Under the pieces are notes generated by a model, which did not search any database, was not told the origin of the DNA, and saw only the letters and a program-made list of their open reading frames with translations. A DNA stretch of 64,000 bases from Faecalibacterium sp. I3-3-89 (lineage in GTDB: Bacteria > Bacillota > Clostridia > Oscillospirales > Ruminococcaceae): contig NZ_CP094468.1 of assembly GCF_023347275.1 (NCBI RefSeq), forward strand, positions 1,240,001-1,304,000, given 5' to 3'. This document shows positions 26,597-34,976 of this stretch, piece by piece; within the stretch, counting starts at the first letter, position 1; each line of letters begins with the position of its first letter. Made by a program: the position numbers and the translations under genes.

Positions 26597-27043
26597 CGCT
26601 TTATTTACTGCGATTTTCTTGTCTATCGTTGATAAAACAGATGCAATCTTCTGCTGTGTTTCAAAATCTGGAAAACGAACAATTTCTTTGTGCACAGTGT
26701 TTCGGTTGATTCCAGGAACTGCACTTGCTGATGCAAATTTTTTCCATTCAAGTGTCTTCAAAAAATAGTACACGAATTTTTCATCGTTTTCATGAAAATT
26801 TTCCACGTACAGAGTTGTGTTTAATGGCCAAAAAGATGTTTCTGCAAAAAAAACTTCTCCGATCGTTCCATATCGTCCTGTAATTACTCCCGGTGCTTCA
26901 ACCATTGCTTCATTATGTGTTCCCGTTACACCGGAAGAGGAAAAGATTGGAATCTCGCCATTTTTCCTCTTTTGCTGGGGCAAGTCATATCCTCTTTTCA
27001 GGGTAACAAATTCTCCAAGCTCATCTATTTTCCATATTGCCAT
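26573..27043 (-). CDS. hsdS: N-terminal half HsdS (alternative specificity half)
   Basis: This 156-residue protein has one complete target-recognition domain (starting IWKIDELGEFVTLKRG) and the first conserved helical spacer (KIASVLSTIDKKIAVNKAINDNL), then stops two codons after repeat R2. It has its own ATG with GAGG 7 bases upstream and follows the recombinase stop by 9 bases, so it can be translated as a half subunit. Inversion at R1 and R2 would fuse it to the silent C-terminal half and make a second full HsdS. Half-size S proteins can sometimes function as dimers. Confidence 0.85.
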   Translation of the reverse strand: MAIWKIDELGEFVTLKRGYDLPQQKRKNGEIPIFSSSGVTGTHNEAMVEAPGVITGRYGTIGEVFFAETSFWPLNTTLYVENFHENDEKFVYYFLKTLEWKKFASASAVPGINRNTVHKEIVRFPDFETQQKIASVLSTIDKKIAVNKAINDNLAA

Positions 27044-27052
27044 GTTTGTACC

Positions 27053-28036
27053 TCAACCAATAAATTTCCTATGTGCCAATTTCACATTTTGTTGTTTTAC
27101 CATTGCATAGCGCATCGTTGTGTCAATTTTCTGGTGTCCTAAAAGCTGCTGCACCTGTTCAATCGGCATTCCCTTGTCAATTGCTGATGTTGCCAATGTA
27201 CGCCGGAACTTGTGCGGGTGCACCTTATTTAGCTTCAATCGCCGTCCCAATTCACGGAGCATCGTTTCCACGCCACCGATCATCAATCGCTCGTGCGGCT
27301 CTTTCAGCGTCACAAAGAGCGCTGGATTGCTATCTGACCGTTCATCCAGATAATTTTGAAGGTGGATCTTCGTCCGTGCGTCAAAGTATACCAATCGTTC
27401 CTTGTTGCCCTTACCAAATACAACACATTCGCGCTCGTTGAAATTGATATCCTCCCGATTAAGTGTCACCAATTCCCCGACACGCATTCCAGAAGATGCC
27501 AGCAAATCAATAATCGCCAAATCTCGTACTGTTGAACAGTTGTCACGCATCAGCTCCAACGCTTCATCCGTATACGTTTCCTTGATGATTTTGGCGGTTT
27601 TCACTTTGTGAATCCTGCGGACAGGGCTTTTCACAATAAAATCTTCATCTTCCAGCCACGAGAAGAAACTGGAAAGAATACGCCGGATATTATCAATCGT
27701 AACTTTGCTTGACCGCCGCTGTGTTTGATAATCCGTCAGATATTTTCGCAAATCGTCCGTTGTAATTTGCTGCGGTGATTTTCCAACATCATTCAGCATC
27801 GCTTCGATAGTTTTTGAATAATAAGTCAATGTTTTCTCGGAGCAACCCTCTATCCGTTTTGCCGTAATGAACGCTGCTGCCGAATCTTGTTCCTCAGCCT
27901 TTGGCTGTTCTTCACCCATTTCAATTATGACACCTTGAAATGACGCTTCCAGCACTGCTTTCAAATGCAGCAACTGTTCGTTATTGAGATACGGCAGCAT
28001 TTTTCGCTGTATCTCGTTGATAATTTGATTTTTCAT
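27053..28036 (-). CDS. Tyrosine recombinase, putative hsdS invertase
   Basis: This 327-residue XerC/D-like recombinase has an N-terminal SAM-like core-binding domain (about 50-145) and a catalytic domain with R185 (MRVGEL), K209, H275 and R278 (PHKFRRT), H301 (LLGHQ) and the nucleophile Y310 (MRYAMV), so it looks intact. It lies inside the segment bounded by the four HsdS repeats. It is therefore the natural candidate to catalyse inversion, as in phase-variable hsdS loci of other Firmicutes. AAGGAG precedes the start. It could also serve integration of the whole element, which is less likely given its position. Confidence 0.88.
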   Translation of the reverse strand: MKNQIINEIQRKMLPYLNNEQLLHLKAVLEASFQGVIIEMGEEQPKAEEQDSAAAFITAKRIEGCSEKTLTYYSKTIEAMLNDVGKSPQQITTDDLRKYLTDYQTQRRSSKVTIDNIRRILSSFFSWLEDEDFIVKSPVRRIHKVKTAKIIKETYTDEALELMRDNCSTVRDLAIIDLLASSGMRVGELVTLNREDINFNERECVVFGKGNKERLVYFDARTKIHLQNYLDERSDSNPALFVTLKEPHERLMIGGVETMLRELGRRLKLNKVHPHKFRRTLATSAIDKGMPIEQVQQLLGHQKIDTTMRYAMVKQQNVKLAHRKFIG

Positions 28037-28073
28037 CGCCGTATCTCCTTATTACGATTTCAGAGAACGACGG

Positions 28074-28108
28074 CAGTGGCAGTTTCTCCATAGAATCTCC
28101 CGCCACTG
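28074..28108 (-). other. Hairpin between hsdS and recombinase
   Basis: CAGTGGC and GCCACTG form a 7-bp stem with a 21-base loop upstream of the recombinase ribosome site; there is no U-run, so it may act on translation or mRNA stability. Confidence 0.35.
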
Positions 28109-28129
28109 GTGAGAGTTATTAAAATTATG

Positions 28130-28160
28130 ATAAACGATAATTTAGCGGCTTAGAGCTGAA
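28130..28160 (+). repeat. Inversion repeat R3
   Basis: The core ATAAACGATAATTTAG is at 28130-28145, followed by CGGCTTAGAGCTGAA, which contains the stop codon of the expressed hsdS on the other strand. It is inverted relative to R2. Confidence 0.8.
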
Positions 28161-29358
28161 TACTCGCGATATCAATTGCGCCAGACATTAGTTTAGGTAA
28201 CAGACTATCTCTTAGCATAGCAAGTGAATGATTTTGCTCTTCCAAGATTTTTTGTTGCGCAAAGATTGGCGCACAGAAACTATTAAATTGGTCAAGTGTG
28301 TTCCGATCAGGAATGATGGCGGGGATATTCTTCATGGCACTTCCTGAAATTTCTTTGAATGTCGAGCCTGATGCTGCACTCTCAATAACCGGAAGACTGT
28401 GTTTCAAGAAAAAGTATACAAACGCTGTTCCAATTTCCGAGTAAGGTATAACAGACTTAAAGCCTTGATTGGTTGTAACTTCATTAGATGCAATTGCAAT
28501 ATATCCGATGGGAGCACGTGATGAAAACAATACTGTACCTTTGGGCATGACTGTTGCACTGCTGTTCTTCAAACCAAGTTCTGTGATATCATTTTCGCCA
28601 TGAGATATGAATTTGGACTTGTTGATAGATAAATCTTTTGGCGTTATCCACGCAATACCATTATTGGTATAGTATTCAGGCTTGGTTTTTGAAGGCGTAC
28701 TACCGCCCACAACAGTTCCAAGGTCACTTATTGTGCTGATTTGCCACATGGGATTTGCATTGTTGATAAATAATTCTTGAAAATAGGTGGCGGCTTGCTG
28801 CTCTAAATTATCGTTTAACTCCTGATTATTCTCAATCTTTCTTTGAATTGTGGTGATAATCTCGACCACACGTTTCTGAATACTCAGTTCAGGTAGCGTA
28901 ACTTCGATTTGTTGAAAAGTTGAAGACGGTCTTGCCAGTGCAGGGACACCAACCTGTGAGGCATTGCTAAGAAGTTTATACTGCCCTATCGGAGTGTGAA
29001 AGTAATAGACAAGATATTCAGGCAAAACTTTATCATTGCATCTAACCCTAAACTGAGATTGCGAAATCACATACCGGTCATATCTTGAATCTTGCGGAAT
29101 AAAAACTATCTGTCCAAGCGTTCCTCTATGTGTTATTACAATATCTCCGCGATGTGCATTCGCTTTGTTAAGAGAATCAGCTTTTTCCTCTGTGACATAG
29201 CGGAACGCCTTTTCAGACAAAGAAAAGCCCTCAAGATTGCTGCCATTTAAGACAGGCACTCCACTGTCCACAAAACAAGATACTTTAATATTTGAGCCAA
29301 ATGGACCCATCGCAATTTCATCAATTAGGTCGGCAACGCGATACGTTTCATAACTCAT
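28150..29358 (-). CDS. hsdS: Type I restriction specificity subunit S (expressed copy)
   Basis: This 402-residue S subunit has two target-recognition domains separated by the conserved coiled coil ending QELNDNLEQQAATYFQELF, where repeat R4 lies. It ends with a second conserved segment LPKLMSGAIDIASIQL. S subunits set the DNA sequence recognised by both methylation and cutting. The ATG at 29358 overlaps the end of hsdM by 11 bases and has GGGGG upstream; a TTG at 29364 is possible. Its C-terminal half is bounded by R4 and R3, so it can be exchanged by inversion. Confidence 0.93.
   Translation of the reverse strand: MSYETYRVADLIDEIAMGPFGSNIKVSCFVDSGVPVLNGSNLEGFSLSEKAFRYVTEEKADSLNKANAHRGDIVITHRGTLGQIVFIPQDSRYDRYVISQSQFRVRCNDKVLPEYLVYYFHTPIGQYKLLSNASQVGVPALARPSSTFQQIEVTLPELSIQKRVVEIITTIQRKIENNQELNDNLEQQAATYFQELFINNANPMWQISTISDLGTVVGGSTPSKTKPEYYTNNGIAWITPKDLSINKSKFISHGENDITELGLKNSSATVMPKGTVLFSSRAPIGYIAIASNEVTTNQGFKSVIPYSEIGTAFVYFFLKHSLPVIESAASGSTFKEISGSAMKNIPAIIPDRNTLDQFNSFCAPIFAQQKILEEQNHSLAMLRDSLLPKLMSGAIDIASIQL
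28789..28817 (-). repeat. Inversion repeat R4, inside hsdS
   Basis: The 29 bases are the exact reverse complement of 25936-25964 (R1). They encode the NDNLEQQAA junction between the two halves of HsdS, so exchange keeps the reading frame. Confidence 0.88.
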
Positions 29359-30850
29359 ATCCAATCGCCCCCAGCTTCTCCTTGATTTCTGCTTCCAGCT
29401 TGTGCGATTGCTTGAACAAATCTGAAAGTTCTGAGGTCAGCCGAACCATTTTTTCTTCAAAAGGTTCACCATCATCTTCCTGTTCCTCAACACCAACATA
29501 ACGGCCCGGCGTTAAAATATAATCCTGTTCTGCAATTTTCTCCGTATCAACAACTGCGCAGAAACCTTTTACATCTTCCAGTGTGCCCTCAACATAGGCA
29601 TTGTAGGTATCGGAAATCTTTTTGATATCCTCATCGGTCAATTCACGCAACTTGCGGCTCACCATAGCACCCATCTTACGGGCGTCAATAAACAGCGTTT
29701 TTCCGGCTTGTTTCTTACGTTTAGAGATAAACCAGAGCGAAACTGGAATCTGGGTCGTATAGAAAAGCTGTGTCGGCATGGCAATGATGCAGTCCACAAG
29801 GTCAGCATTCACAATATTTTTGCGGATGTCACCTTCACCGCCAGACTGAGAGGAAAGAGAACCATTTGCAAGCACCATACCCATGCGGCCACCCGGCGCA
29901 AGATGATAAATCATGTGCTGAAGCCATGCAAAGTTCGCGTTGCTTGCAGGCGGCATACCATACTGCCAGCGGACATCATCTTTGAGCTGCTCTGCACCCC
30001 AGTTCGACAGGTTGAAAGGGGGATTCGCCATAATATAGTCTGCCCGCATGGTCGGGTGCTGGTCGTCAAGGAATGTATCCGCCGCATACTTTCCAAGGTC
30101 GGGTTCAATGCCACGAATGGCAAGGTTCATTTGTGCCAGCTTCCATGTGGTCGGGTTGGAATCCTGTCCATAAATCGAGATATCGTTGATATTTCCACTA
30201 TGGTTCTCTACAAATTTTGCAGACTGAACAAACATACCACCACTGCCGCAGCAAGGGTCATACACTCGTCCCTTAAACGGTTGCAGCACTTCCACCAGCG
30301 TCCGCACAACGCAGGACGGTGTAAAGAATTCGCCTCCGCGCTTTCCTTCCTGCTCTGCAAACATCGACAGGCAGTATTCATAAGTGCGTCCCAGAATGTC
30401 CTTTTCGCTGCCGTGTTCAATCATTTTGATGTTCGTAAACAGGTCAACGACTTCGCCCAACCGACGTTTATCCAGTTCTGGACGCGCAAAATTCTTCGGC
30501 AGAATATCTTTTAGGCGCGCGTTTTCTTTTTCGATAGCGCGCATTGCATCGTCAATTACCTGACCGATTTCCGGGTCATGTGCCTTTGCCGAAACATCGC
30601 TCCAACGCGCACCAGCAGGCACAAAGAAAATTCCTTCCGATGTGTACTCGTCACGATCTTCCTCAAAGCCATCACCGTCTGCAACCAGCTGATTGTACTT
30701 ATCTTCAAAACGATCCGAAATATATTTCAAGAAAATAAGACCAAGGACGACACCCTTATACTCTGAAGCATCCATATTGCCTCGAAGCACGCAGGCAGCA
30801 TTCCAAATCTGTTTTTCAAATCCAATGTCGGCGGTGTTTTTCTCTGCCAT
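29348..30850 (-). CDS. hsdM: Type I restriction-modification methyltransferase subunit M
   Basis: This 500-residue HsdM has an N-terminal HsdM helical domain (about 10-130) and an N6-adenine methyltransferase domain. The SAM-binding motif I is DPCCGSGG (198-205) and the catalytic motif NPPF is at 276-279. With HsdS it methylates host DNA, and with HsdR it forms the restriction complex. GGAGG lies 9 bases before the ATG. It is the first gene of the hsdMS transcript, under the promoter at 30891-30919. Confidence 0.97.
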   Translation of the reverse strand: MAEKNTADIGFEKQIWNAACVLRGNMDASEYKGVVLGLIFLKYISDRFEDKYNQLVADGDGFEEDRDEYTSEGIFFVPAGARWSDVSAKAHDPEIGQVIDDAMRAIEKENARLKDILPKNFARPELDKRRLGEVVDLFTNIKMIEHGSEKDILGRTYEYCLSMFAEQEGKRGGEFFTPSCVVRTLVEVLQPFKGRVYDPCCGSGGMFVQSAKFVENHSGNINDISIYGQDSNPTTWKLAQMNLAIRGIEPDLGKYAADTFLDDQHPTMRADYIMANPPFNLSNWGAEQLKDDVRWQYGMPPASNANFAWLQHMIYHLAPGGRMGMVLANGSLSSQSGGEGDIRKNIVNADLVDCIIAMPTQLFYTTQIPVSLWFISKRKKQAGKTLFIDARKMGAMVSRKLRELTDEDIKKISDTYNAYVEGTLEDVKGFCAVVDTEKIAEQDYILTPGRYVGVEEQEDDGEPFEEKMVRLTSELSDLFKQSHKLEAEIKEKLGAIGYEL

Positions 30851-30890
30851 GGTTCAATACCTCCGTTTTAGCTCAACAAATTCTGCTTTG

Positions 30891-30919
30891 AGTATAGCAC
30901 AGATGTGCTGATTTTCCAA
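30891..30919 (-). promoter_or_regulatory. hsdM promoter with palindromic operator-like site
   Basis: On the minus strand TTGGAA (30914-30919), a 17-base spacer and TATACT (30891-30896). The perfect palindrome AGCACAGATGTGCT (30896-30909) fills most of the spacer, where a repressor could block polymerase. Confidence 0.6.
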
Positions 30920-31012
30920 TTTGTGCGCATAAATTCTTTGCAAGATGCTTCAATTTCCAGTAGATAAGTCCTACTATTACCGCTTTAGCACAATAAATTT
31001 TACAAAACCATC

Positions 31013-31041
31013 TTGACGCACCCTGCAAACCATGATATTCT
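31013..31041 (+). promoter_or_regulatory. Promoter for the mobilisation genes
   Basis: TTGACG (31013-31018), a 17-base spacer and TATTCT (31036-31041), oriented toward mobC with a leader of about 600 bases. Confidence 0.5.
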
Positions 31042-31654
31042 CTGTCACAAATCCCACCGATTTTGTGGATTGCTTTGAAACCATCCACAAGATGTGGTCG
31101 TGTTCATTTTGAACACTGCCTCGCCGTGGATCATCCCTGAAAGATTAACCGCCCCGCAACACACCCGATTCATTTTGCCGCCGATTCACCCGACAAAATC
31201 ATCGCTGCGCTGCGTGGGCGGTATTTTTCTTTTACGGGAGCTGCACCTTGAAAATTTCATGAGCCGACCGGACGTGATACCGACTTTCCGTCAACGCCGT
31301 TGCACAAACAGGGGCAGGAACTTCGTTCGGAGCAAACGGCGATTCTCATACATGAGCAGGACAACCTCTACTTATTTTTGTGTCTTAACAATTCGGAAAC
31401 AATCACTGAAAATACGTTTTGAGCGCAGCGGTAGAGGGCAAGAACCGTCCCGTGGCCACAAATTTTCAATTCTTGAAAATTTTCTGTCCATCCGGGACTT
31501 CACTTCTACAATGCGTCTGCATTTCCGAAGTGATCTTGTTGGGGCGTGCCTGCCCCAAACCCTGCTCATGGTTCGCACCTGACGGTGCGAACAGCAACGG
31601 CGTGTCGTGCTTACATAACTTCACCGAGGAGTTATCGAACAGACAGGAGGTACA
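31042..31654. other. Gene-free leader with candidate oriT
   Basis: No supported gene; a 162-codon frame here lacks a ribosome site and homology. Near its 3' end lie a perfect hairpin, GTTCGCACC (31571-31579) and GGTGCGAAC (31584-31592), and then GGCGTGTCGTG (31599-31609), whose reverse complement recurs at 31697-31707 inside mobC. Position directly before mobC and the relaxase and these inverted repeats suggest the origin of transfer. The exact nick site is not known. Confidence 0.5.
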
Positions 31655-32089
31655 ATGACCAAAACGAATGTTCAACCGATTCCTAGCAATTCCCAGCACC
31701 ACGACACGCCGAACAATAAAACGCACGTCATCAAGTTCCGTGTGACAGCGGAGGAAAAAACGTCACTGGAACTCACTTGCAAACTCCTGAATCTCTCCCT
31801 CTCCACTTTTATCCGCCGCGCTATCCACAACGTCAAGATCGAGAAAACAGTCATCGTTGCAGGCGGCGGAGAAGAAACCCTGACCACTGTTTCCACCCTG
31901 CTTGCTCAGTGCAGCAAGGTGGGCGGCAACCTGAACCAGCTTGCAAGGCACTTCAATTCTGGCGGTGCGGACACCGAGCAGATCCGGGCGAAACTCCTTG
32001 ACGAACTTGCAGACCTGACTGCATTCCGGCTCAGCGCCGAGAAAGTTCTGGGTGAACTGTATGGCAACGCTCAAGCATATCAGCTCTAA
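31655..32089 (+). CDS. mobC: MobC-like relaxosome accessory protein
   Basis: This 144-residue protein has an N-terminal ribbon-helix-helix-like region (HVIKFRVTAEEKTSLELTCK, then LSLSTFIRRAI) and a MobC-type C-terminal half containing KVGGNLNQLARHFN. MobC proteins bind oriT and help the relaxase nick it. AGGAGG lies just before the ATG. It overlaps the relaxase start by 29 bases. Confidence 0.85.
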   Translation: MTKTNVQPIPSNSQHHDTPNNKTHVIKFRVTAEEKTSLELTCKLLNLSLSTFIRRAIHNVKIEKTVIVAGGGEETLTTVSTLLAQCSKVGGNLNQLARHFNSGGADTEQIRAKLLDELADLTAFRLSAEKVLGELYGNAQAYQL

Positions 32090-33596
32090 AAACTCGGACT
32101 ACTCTGCCATTGAAGCGTACCTCATTTACCAGCACGATGCGTTCACCGGGAAGCAACTTCTGGATGAACAGGGCAAGCCGAAGCTACGGGAATCGTACAT
32201 CCTCGATACACTTGCGTGCGGCGATTTCTCGTTTGCAATGGCCTGTCTGCTGGCAAACCGCAAGTATGGTAAGAACACCCAGCATGGTGATATCAAGAGC
32301 CACCAGTATATCATCAGCTTTGACCCCAGAGATGCAGCCGACAACGGGCTGACGATGGAAAAGGCACAGGCCCTTGGCCTGAAATTCTGCGAAGAAAACT
32401 TCCCCGGTCATCCCGCCATCGTCTGCACACACCCCGATGGGCACAACCATTCGGGAAACATCCATGTCCACATCGTGATCGGCAGCGTCCGAACACGAGA
32501 GGTGGAGCGCAAGCCCTATATGCAGAAGCCCCGCGATTGGCGCGAGGGCATGAAGCACTCCAGCACAGCCCAGACTATGCGGCACCTCCGTGTCGAGGTC
32601 ATGGAGCTGTGCGAGGGTGCCGGACTGTACCAGATCGACCTGCTCAACGGCTCGAAAGAGCGTGTGAGCGAAGCTGAGTATTGGGCGCGCAGGCGCGGTC
32701 AGCAGAAGCTCGACCTTGCAAACGCAGCCCTCACCGCAGCCGGACAACCGTCGCAGCAGAAGAAGTTTGAAACCGTGAAGGACACTTTACGGAAGCAAAT
32801 TTCTTCGGTGTTGTACCGCACAACGAGTTTTGAAGAATTTTCCGACAGGCTCATGCAGCAGTATGGTATTGCCGTCAAGGAAAGCCGTGGGTGTCTGAGC
32901 TATCTGCCCGCTGGCAGAACGAAGTTTATCCGGGCGAAACATCTCGGTGACAAGTTCGATAAGGCGGCAGTGCTTGACACGTTACAGGCAAACGCCGAAC
33001 GCAAGCCCAAGGCGCAGTTCAAGCAGGATACCATCGGGAAACTGATCGACATCCAGTCGAGGATGACCGAGGGCAAAGGCACCGGCTATAAGCGTTGGCT
33101 CACGAAACACAATCTCAAAGTTATGGCACAAACACTGATCCTCTTGCAGGAGAAAGATTTGCTCAACGAGGGTGATCTGAACCAGCGCATCGCCGAACTG
33201 GAAACCAAGTATCACGATGCACTGGCGGTGGTGAAAGACCTCGAAGGTCGCATGAAATTCAACAAAGAGCTGCGCTATCATGTCGCAGCCTATGCCAGCG
33301 CCAAGAGCGTCGCACAGCAGTTAAAGACTGCCAAACGACCCGCAGTCTTTGAGGAGCAGCACCGTGCAGAACTGACAGCGCACCGGGCGGCAGCAGCCTA
33401 TTTTAAGGCAAACAGCATCACCAAGCTGCCCAGCCCGAAAAAGCTGGAAGCCGAGTATGCGCAGCTTGCCTCCGAAAAGGCAAAGTTCTACGAGCAGTAC
33501 AAGGAAGCCAAGGAAGAACTGCTCAAGCTGAAAACCGCAAAGCAGAATGTTGCGTCCTATTTCCGGGAGGAAGGACCGGCGCAGCAGGAGAGATAA
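32061..33596 (+). CDS. MobA/VirD2-type relaxase (mobilisation protein)
   Basis: This 511-residue relaxase has an N-terminal tyrosine region (SDYSAIEAYLIYQHD), the three-histidine metal motif in HNHSGNIHVHIVIG, and a long charged C-terminal part with coiled-coil character (about 320-500). It would nick oriT and lead one strand into a recipient cell using a helper element's channel, since no type IV secretion genes are present. The ATG at 32061 lies inside mobC; a GTG at 32052 is an alternative start. The domain order fits the MobP group common in Firmicute integrative mobilisable elements. Confidence 0.9.
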   Translation: MATLKHISSKNSDYSAIEAYLIYQHDAFTGKQLLDEQGKPKLRESYILDTLACGDFSFAMACLLANRKYGKNTQHGDIKSHQYIISFDPRDAADNGLTMEKAQALGLKFCEENFPGHPAIVCTHPDGHNHSGNIHVHIVIGSVRTREVERKPYMQKPRDWREGMKHSSTAQTMRHLRVEVMELCEGAGLYQIDLLNGSKERVSEAEYWARRRGQQKLDLANAALTAAGQPSQQKKFETVKDTLRKQISSVLYRTTSFEEFSDRLMQQYGIAVKESRGCLSYLPAGRTKFIRAKHLGDKFDKAAVLDTLQANAERKPKAQFKQDTIGKLIDIQSRMTEGKGTGYKRWLTKHNLKVMAQTLILLQEKDLLNEGDLNQRIAELETKYHDALAVVKDLEGRMKFNKELRYHVAAYASAKSVAQQLKTAKRPAVFEEQHRAELTAHRAAAAYFKANSITKLPSPKKLEAEYAQLASEKAKFYEQYKEAKEELLKLKTAKQNVASYFREEGPAQQER

Positions 33597-33608
33597 AGGA
33601 GTGTGCGT

Positions 33609-34544
33609 ATGATCAATCTGAAAATCGACCCAGAGTTCCAGTCTCAGATTCCCCCTCTGACCGATGATGAATTTAAGCAGCTTGAAGAAAATATCCTCAA
33701 AGAAGGCAAGCTGATTTCTCCTTTGATCGTGTGGAACAACACCCTTGTTGACGGACACAATCGTTATGCAATCCTCCAAAAGCACCCAGAGATTTATTTC
33801 TCCACCATGCCGCTCCCGTTTGAAAGCAGAGAAGAAGTCCTCGCATGGATCTGCAAGAATCAGTTGGGGCGGCGTAATCTGACCCCGGAGCAGAAGAAGT
33901 TTCTGATGGGCAAGCAGTATTCCTCTGAAAAGCGCACCGAGGCGTTTCGCGGTAATCAGCATACTGCAAAGAAATCTGGCAGTGTTCAATCTGAACACAA
34001 CCAGAAGCCTATGAAAACCTGTGAGCGCATCGCACAGGAAAATCACAGCAGCGCAAGCTCAGTCCGCCGTGCAGAATACTATGCCCACGGCGTTGACGTT
34101 GCGGATGAACTGTCTCCCGGTTTCCGTGATCGGTTCTTCCGCGAGAAACTGCACATTCCCGATTATCTTCTCGAAAATCTCGGCAAGGCCAAGCCCGAAG
34201 AACAGGCTGAAATTTTTGAGGAAGTCAAGAATTATGTGCCGAAGCCGAAGAAAGTCAAGCCTAACAAAGTAACGGTGAAGCAGGCAGAGAAAGCCGCCAG
34301 CAACACCATTGATGAAAGCTATGATGTTCCCCAAAAGTTTCTCGAACTGTACTACCGGCTCCACAATGCTGAATCTCTCATGCGAAAGAGTTGGGAAGTT
34401 ACGTTCGACTTGAACCCGAAACTTCTTACGCATCCGGAACAGGTCAAAGTTCTTCGCTTTGCCTTGAAACCCCATCTTGAATTTTTGAAAACGCTGGACG
34501 AAGTTCTTGCAGAATCCAGCAGTGAATCCTCTAAAACGGCATAA
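33609..34544 (+). CDS. ParB/Srx-fold N-terminal domain protein
   Basis: This 311-residue protein begins with a ParB-like nuclease fold (LTDDEFKQLEENILKEG, then the motif TLVDGHNRY at about 45-53), followed by a helical region (about 80-160) that could bind DNA. Such proteins in mobile elements act in partitioning or as regulators; none is proven here. AAGGAG lies 7 bases upstream. It starts 12 bases after the relaxase stop and shares a leader of the form AAAGGAGNGTGCGT with the next small gene, suggesting one operon. Confidence 0.75.
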   Translation: MINLKIDPEFQSQIPPLTDDEFKQLEENILKEGKLISPLIVWNNTLVDGHNRYAILQKHPEIYFSTMPLPFESREEVLAWICKNQLGRRNLTPEQKKFLMGKQYSSEKRTEAFRGNQHTAKKSGSVQSEHNQKPMKTCERIAQENHSSASSVRRAEYYAHGVDVADELSPGFRDRFFREKLHIPDYLLENLGKAKPEEQAEIFEEVKNYVPKPKKVKPNKVTVKQAEKAASNTIDESYDVPQKFLELYYRLHNAESLMRKSWEVTFDLNPKLLTHPEQVKVLRFALKPHLEFLKTLDEVLAESSSESSKTA

Positions 34545-34688
34545 CGGCAGGCACTTGTAAGCCATCAATGAGCCACCAGCCGCAAGTACAGGGCGGAAAG
34601 CATCCGCGCCCTTGCGCCTGACATGAAATTGGAACTTTGATTTTCTTGCCCGGCTTTGCCATGGTGGGACAGTCAAAGGAGCGTGCGT

Positions 34689-34976
34689 TTGAACAAAAAG
34701 AAAAAGTCCACAAACACTTCCCCTTACCCCGATGAAGTCATCGACCGTCTGGCACGGGCATTCTACCCGGCCATCCTTGCCTGCTGGAACAGCGAGGAAG
34801 GCCAAAGAGAATTTGCCGCATGGCAGGCAGAGCAGGCTCATCACACCACCAGCAAAGAAAAACAGAGCGTTCCCGACGGGGAACGCCCTGCTGTACATAT
34901 CGCTGTTGTCTGTGGCTTTTGGCAGGGTGCGTCCGGGTGGGCGCACCCTGTTTTTCTGTATAAAAAGATTTGTTAG
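34689..34976 (+). CDS. Small hypothetical protein of the mobile element
   Basis: This 95-residue frame has a TTG start 7 bases after AAAGGAG, the same spacing and leader wording as the ParB-like gene before it. The N-terminal part (YPDEVIDRLARAFYPAILACW and a later EFAAWQAEQ) looks like a real helical protein. The last 35 residues are encoded across two strong hairpins at 34867-34886 and 34923-34956, so the natural end may have been altered. I do not recognise its function. Confidence 0.55.
   Translation: MNKKKKSTNTSPYPDEVIDRLARAFYPAILACWNSEEGQREFAAWQAEQAHHTTSKEKQSVPDGERPAVHIAVVCGFWQGASGWAHPVFLYKKIC
34867..34886 (+). other. Hairpin inside the small gene
   Basis: GCGTTCCC, a 3-base loop and GGGGAACGC form a compact GC-rich stem. 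Confidence 0.5.
34923..34956 (+). terminator. Terminator of the mobilisation operon
   Basis: CAGGGTGCG (34923-34931) pairs perfectly with CGCACCCTG (34942-34950), followed by TTTTTCT. Confidence 0.75.

Noticed and set aside
31094-31582. 162-codon frame upstream of mobC
   Set aside because: Arg- and Cys-rich random-looking product, no ribosome site, and it covers the candidate oriT.
34531-34713. 60-codon Cys-rich minus-strand frame between the ParB-like and small genes
   Set aside because: A zinc-finger-like look (CTCG) but no good start, overlaps the ends of real genes, and cannot be distinguished from chance.
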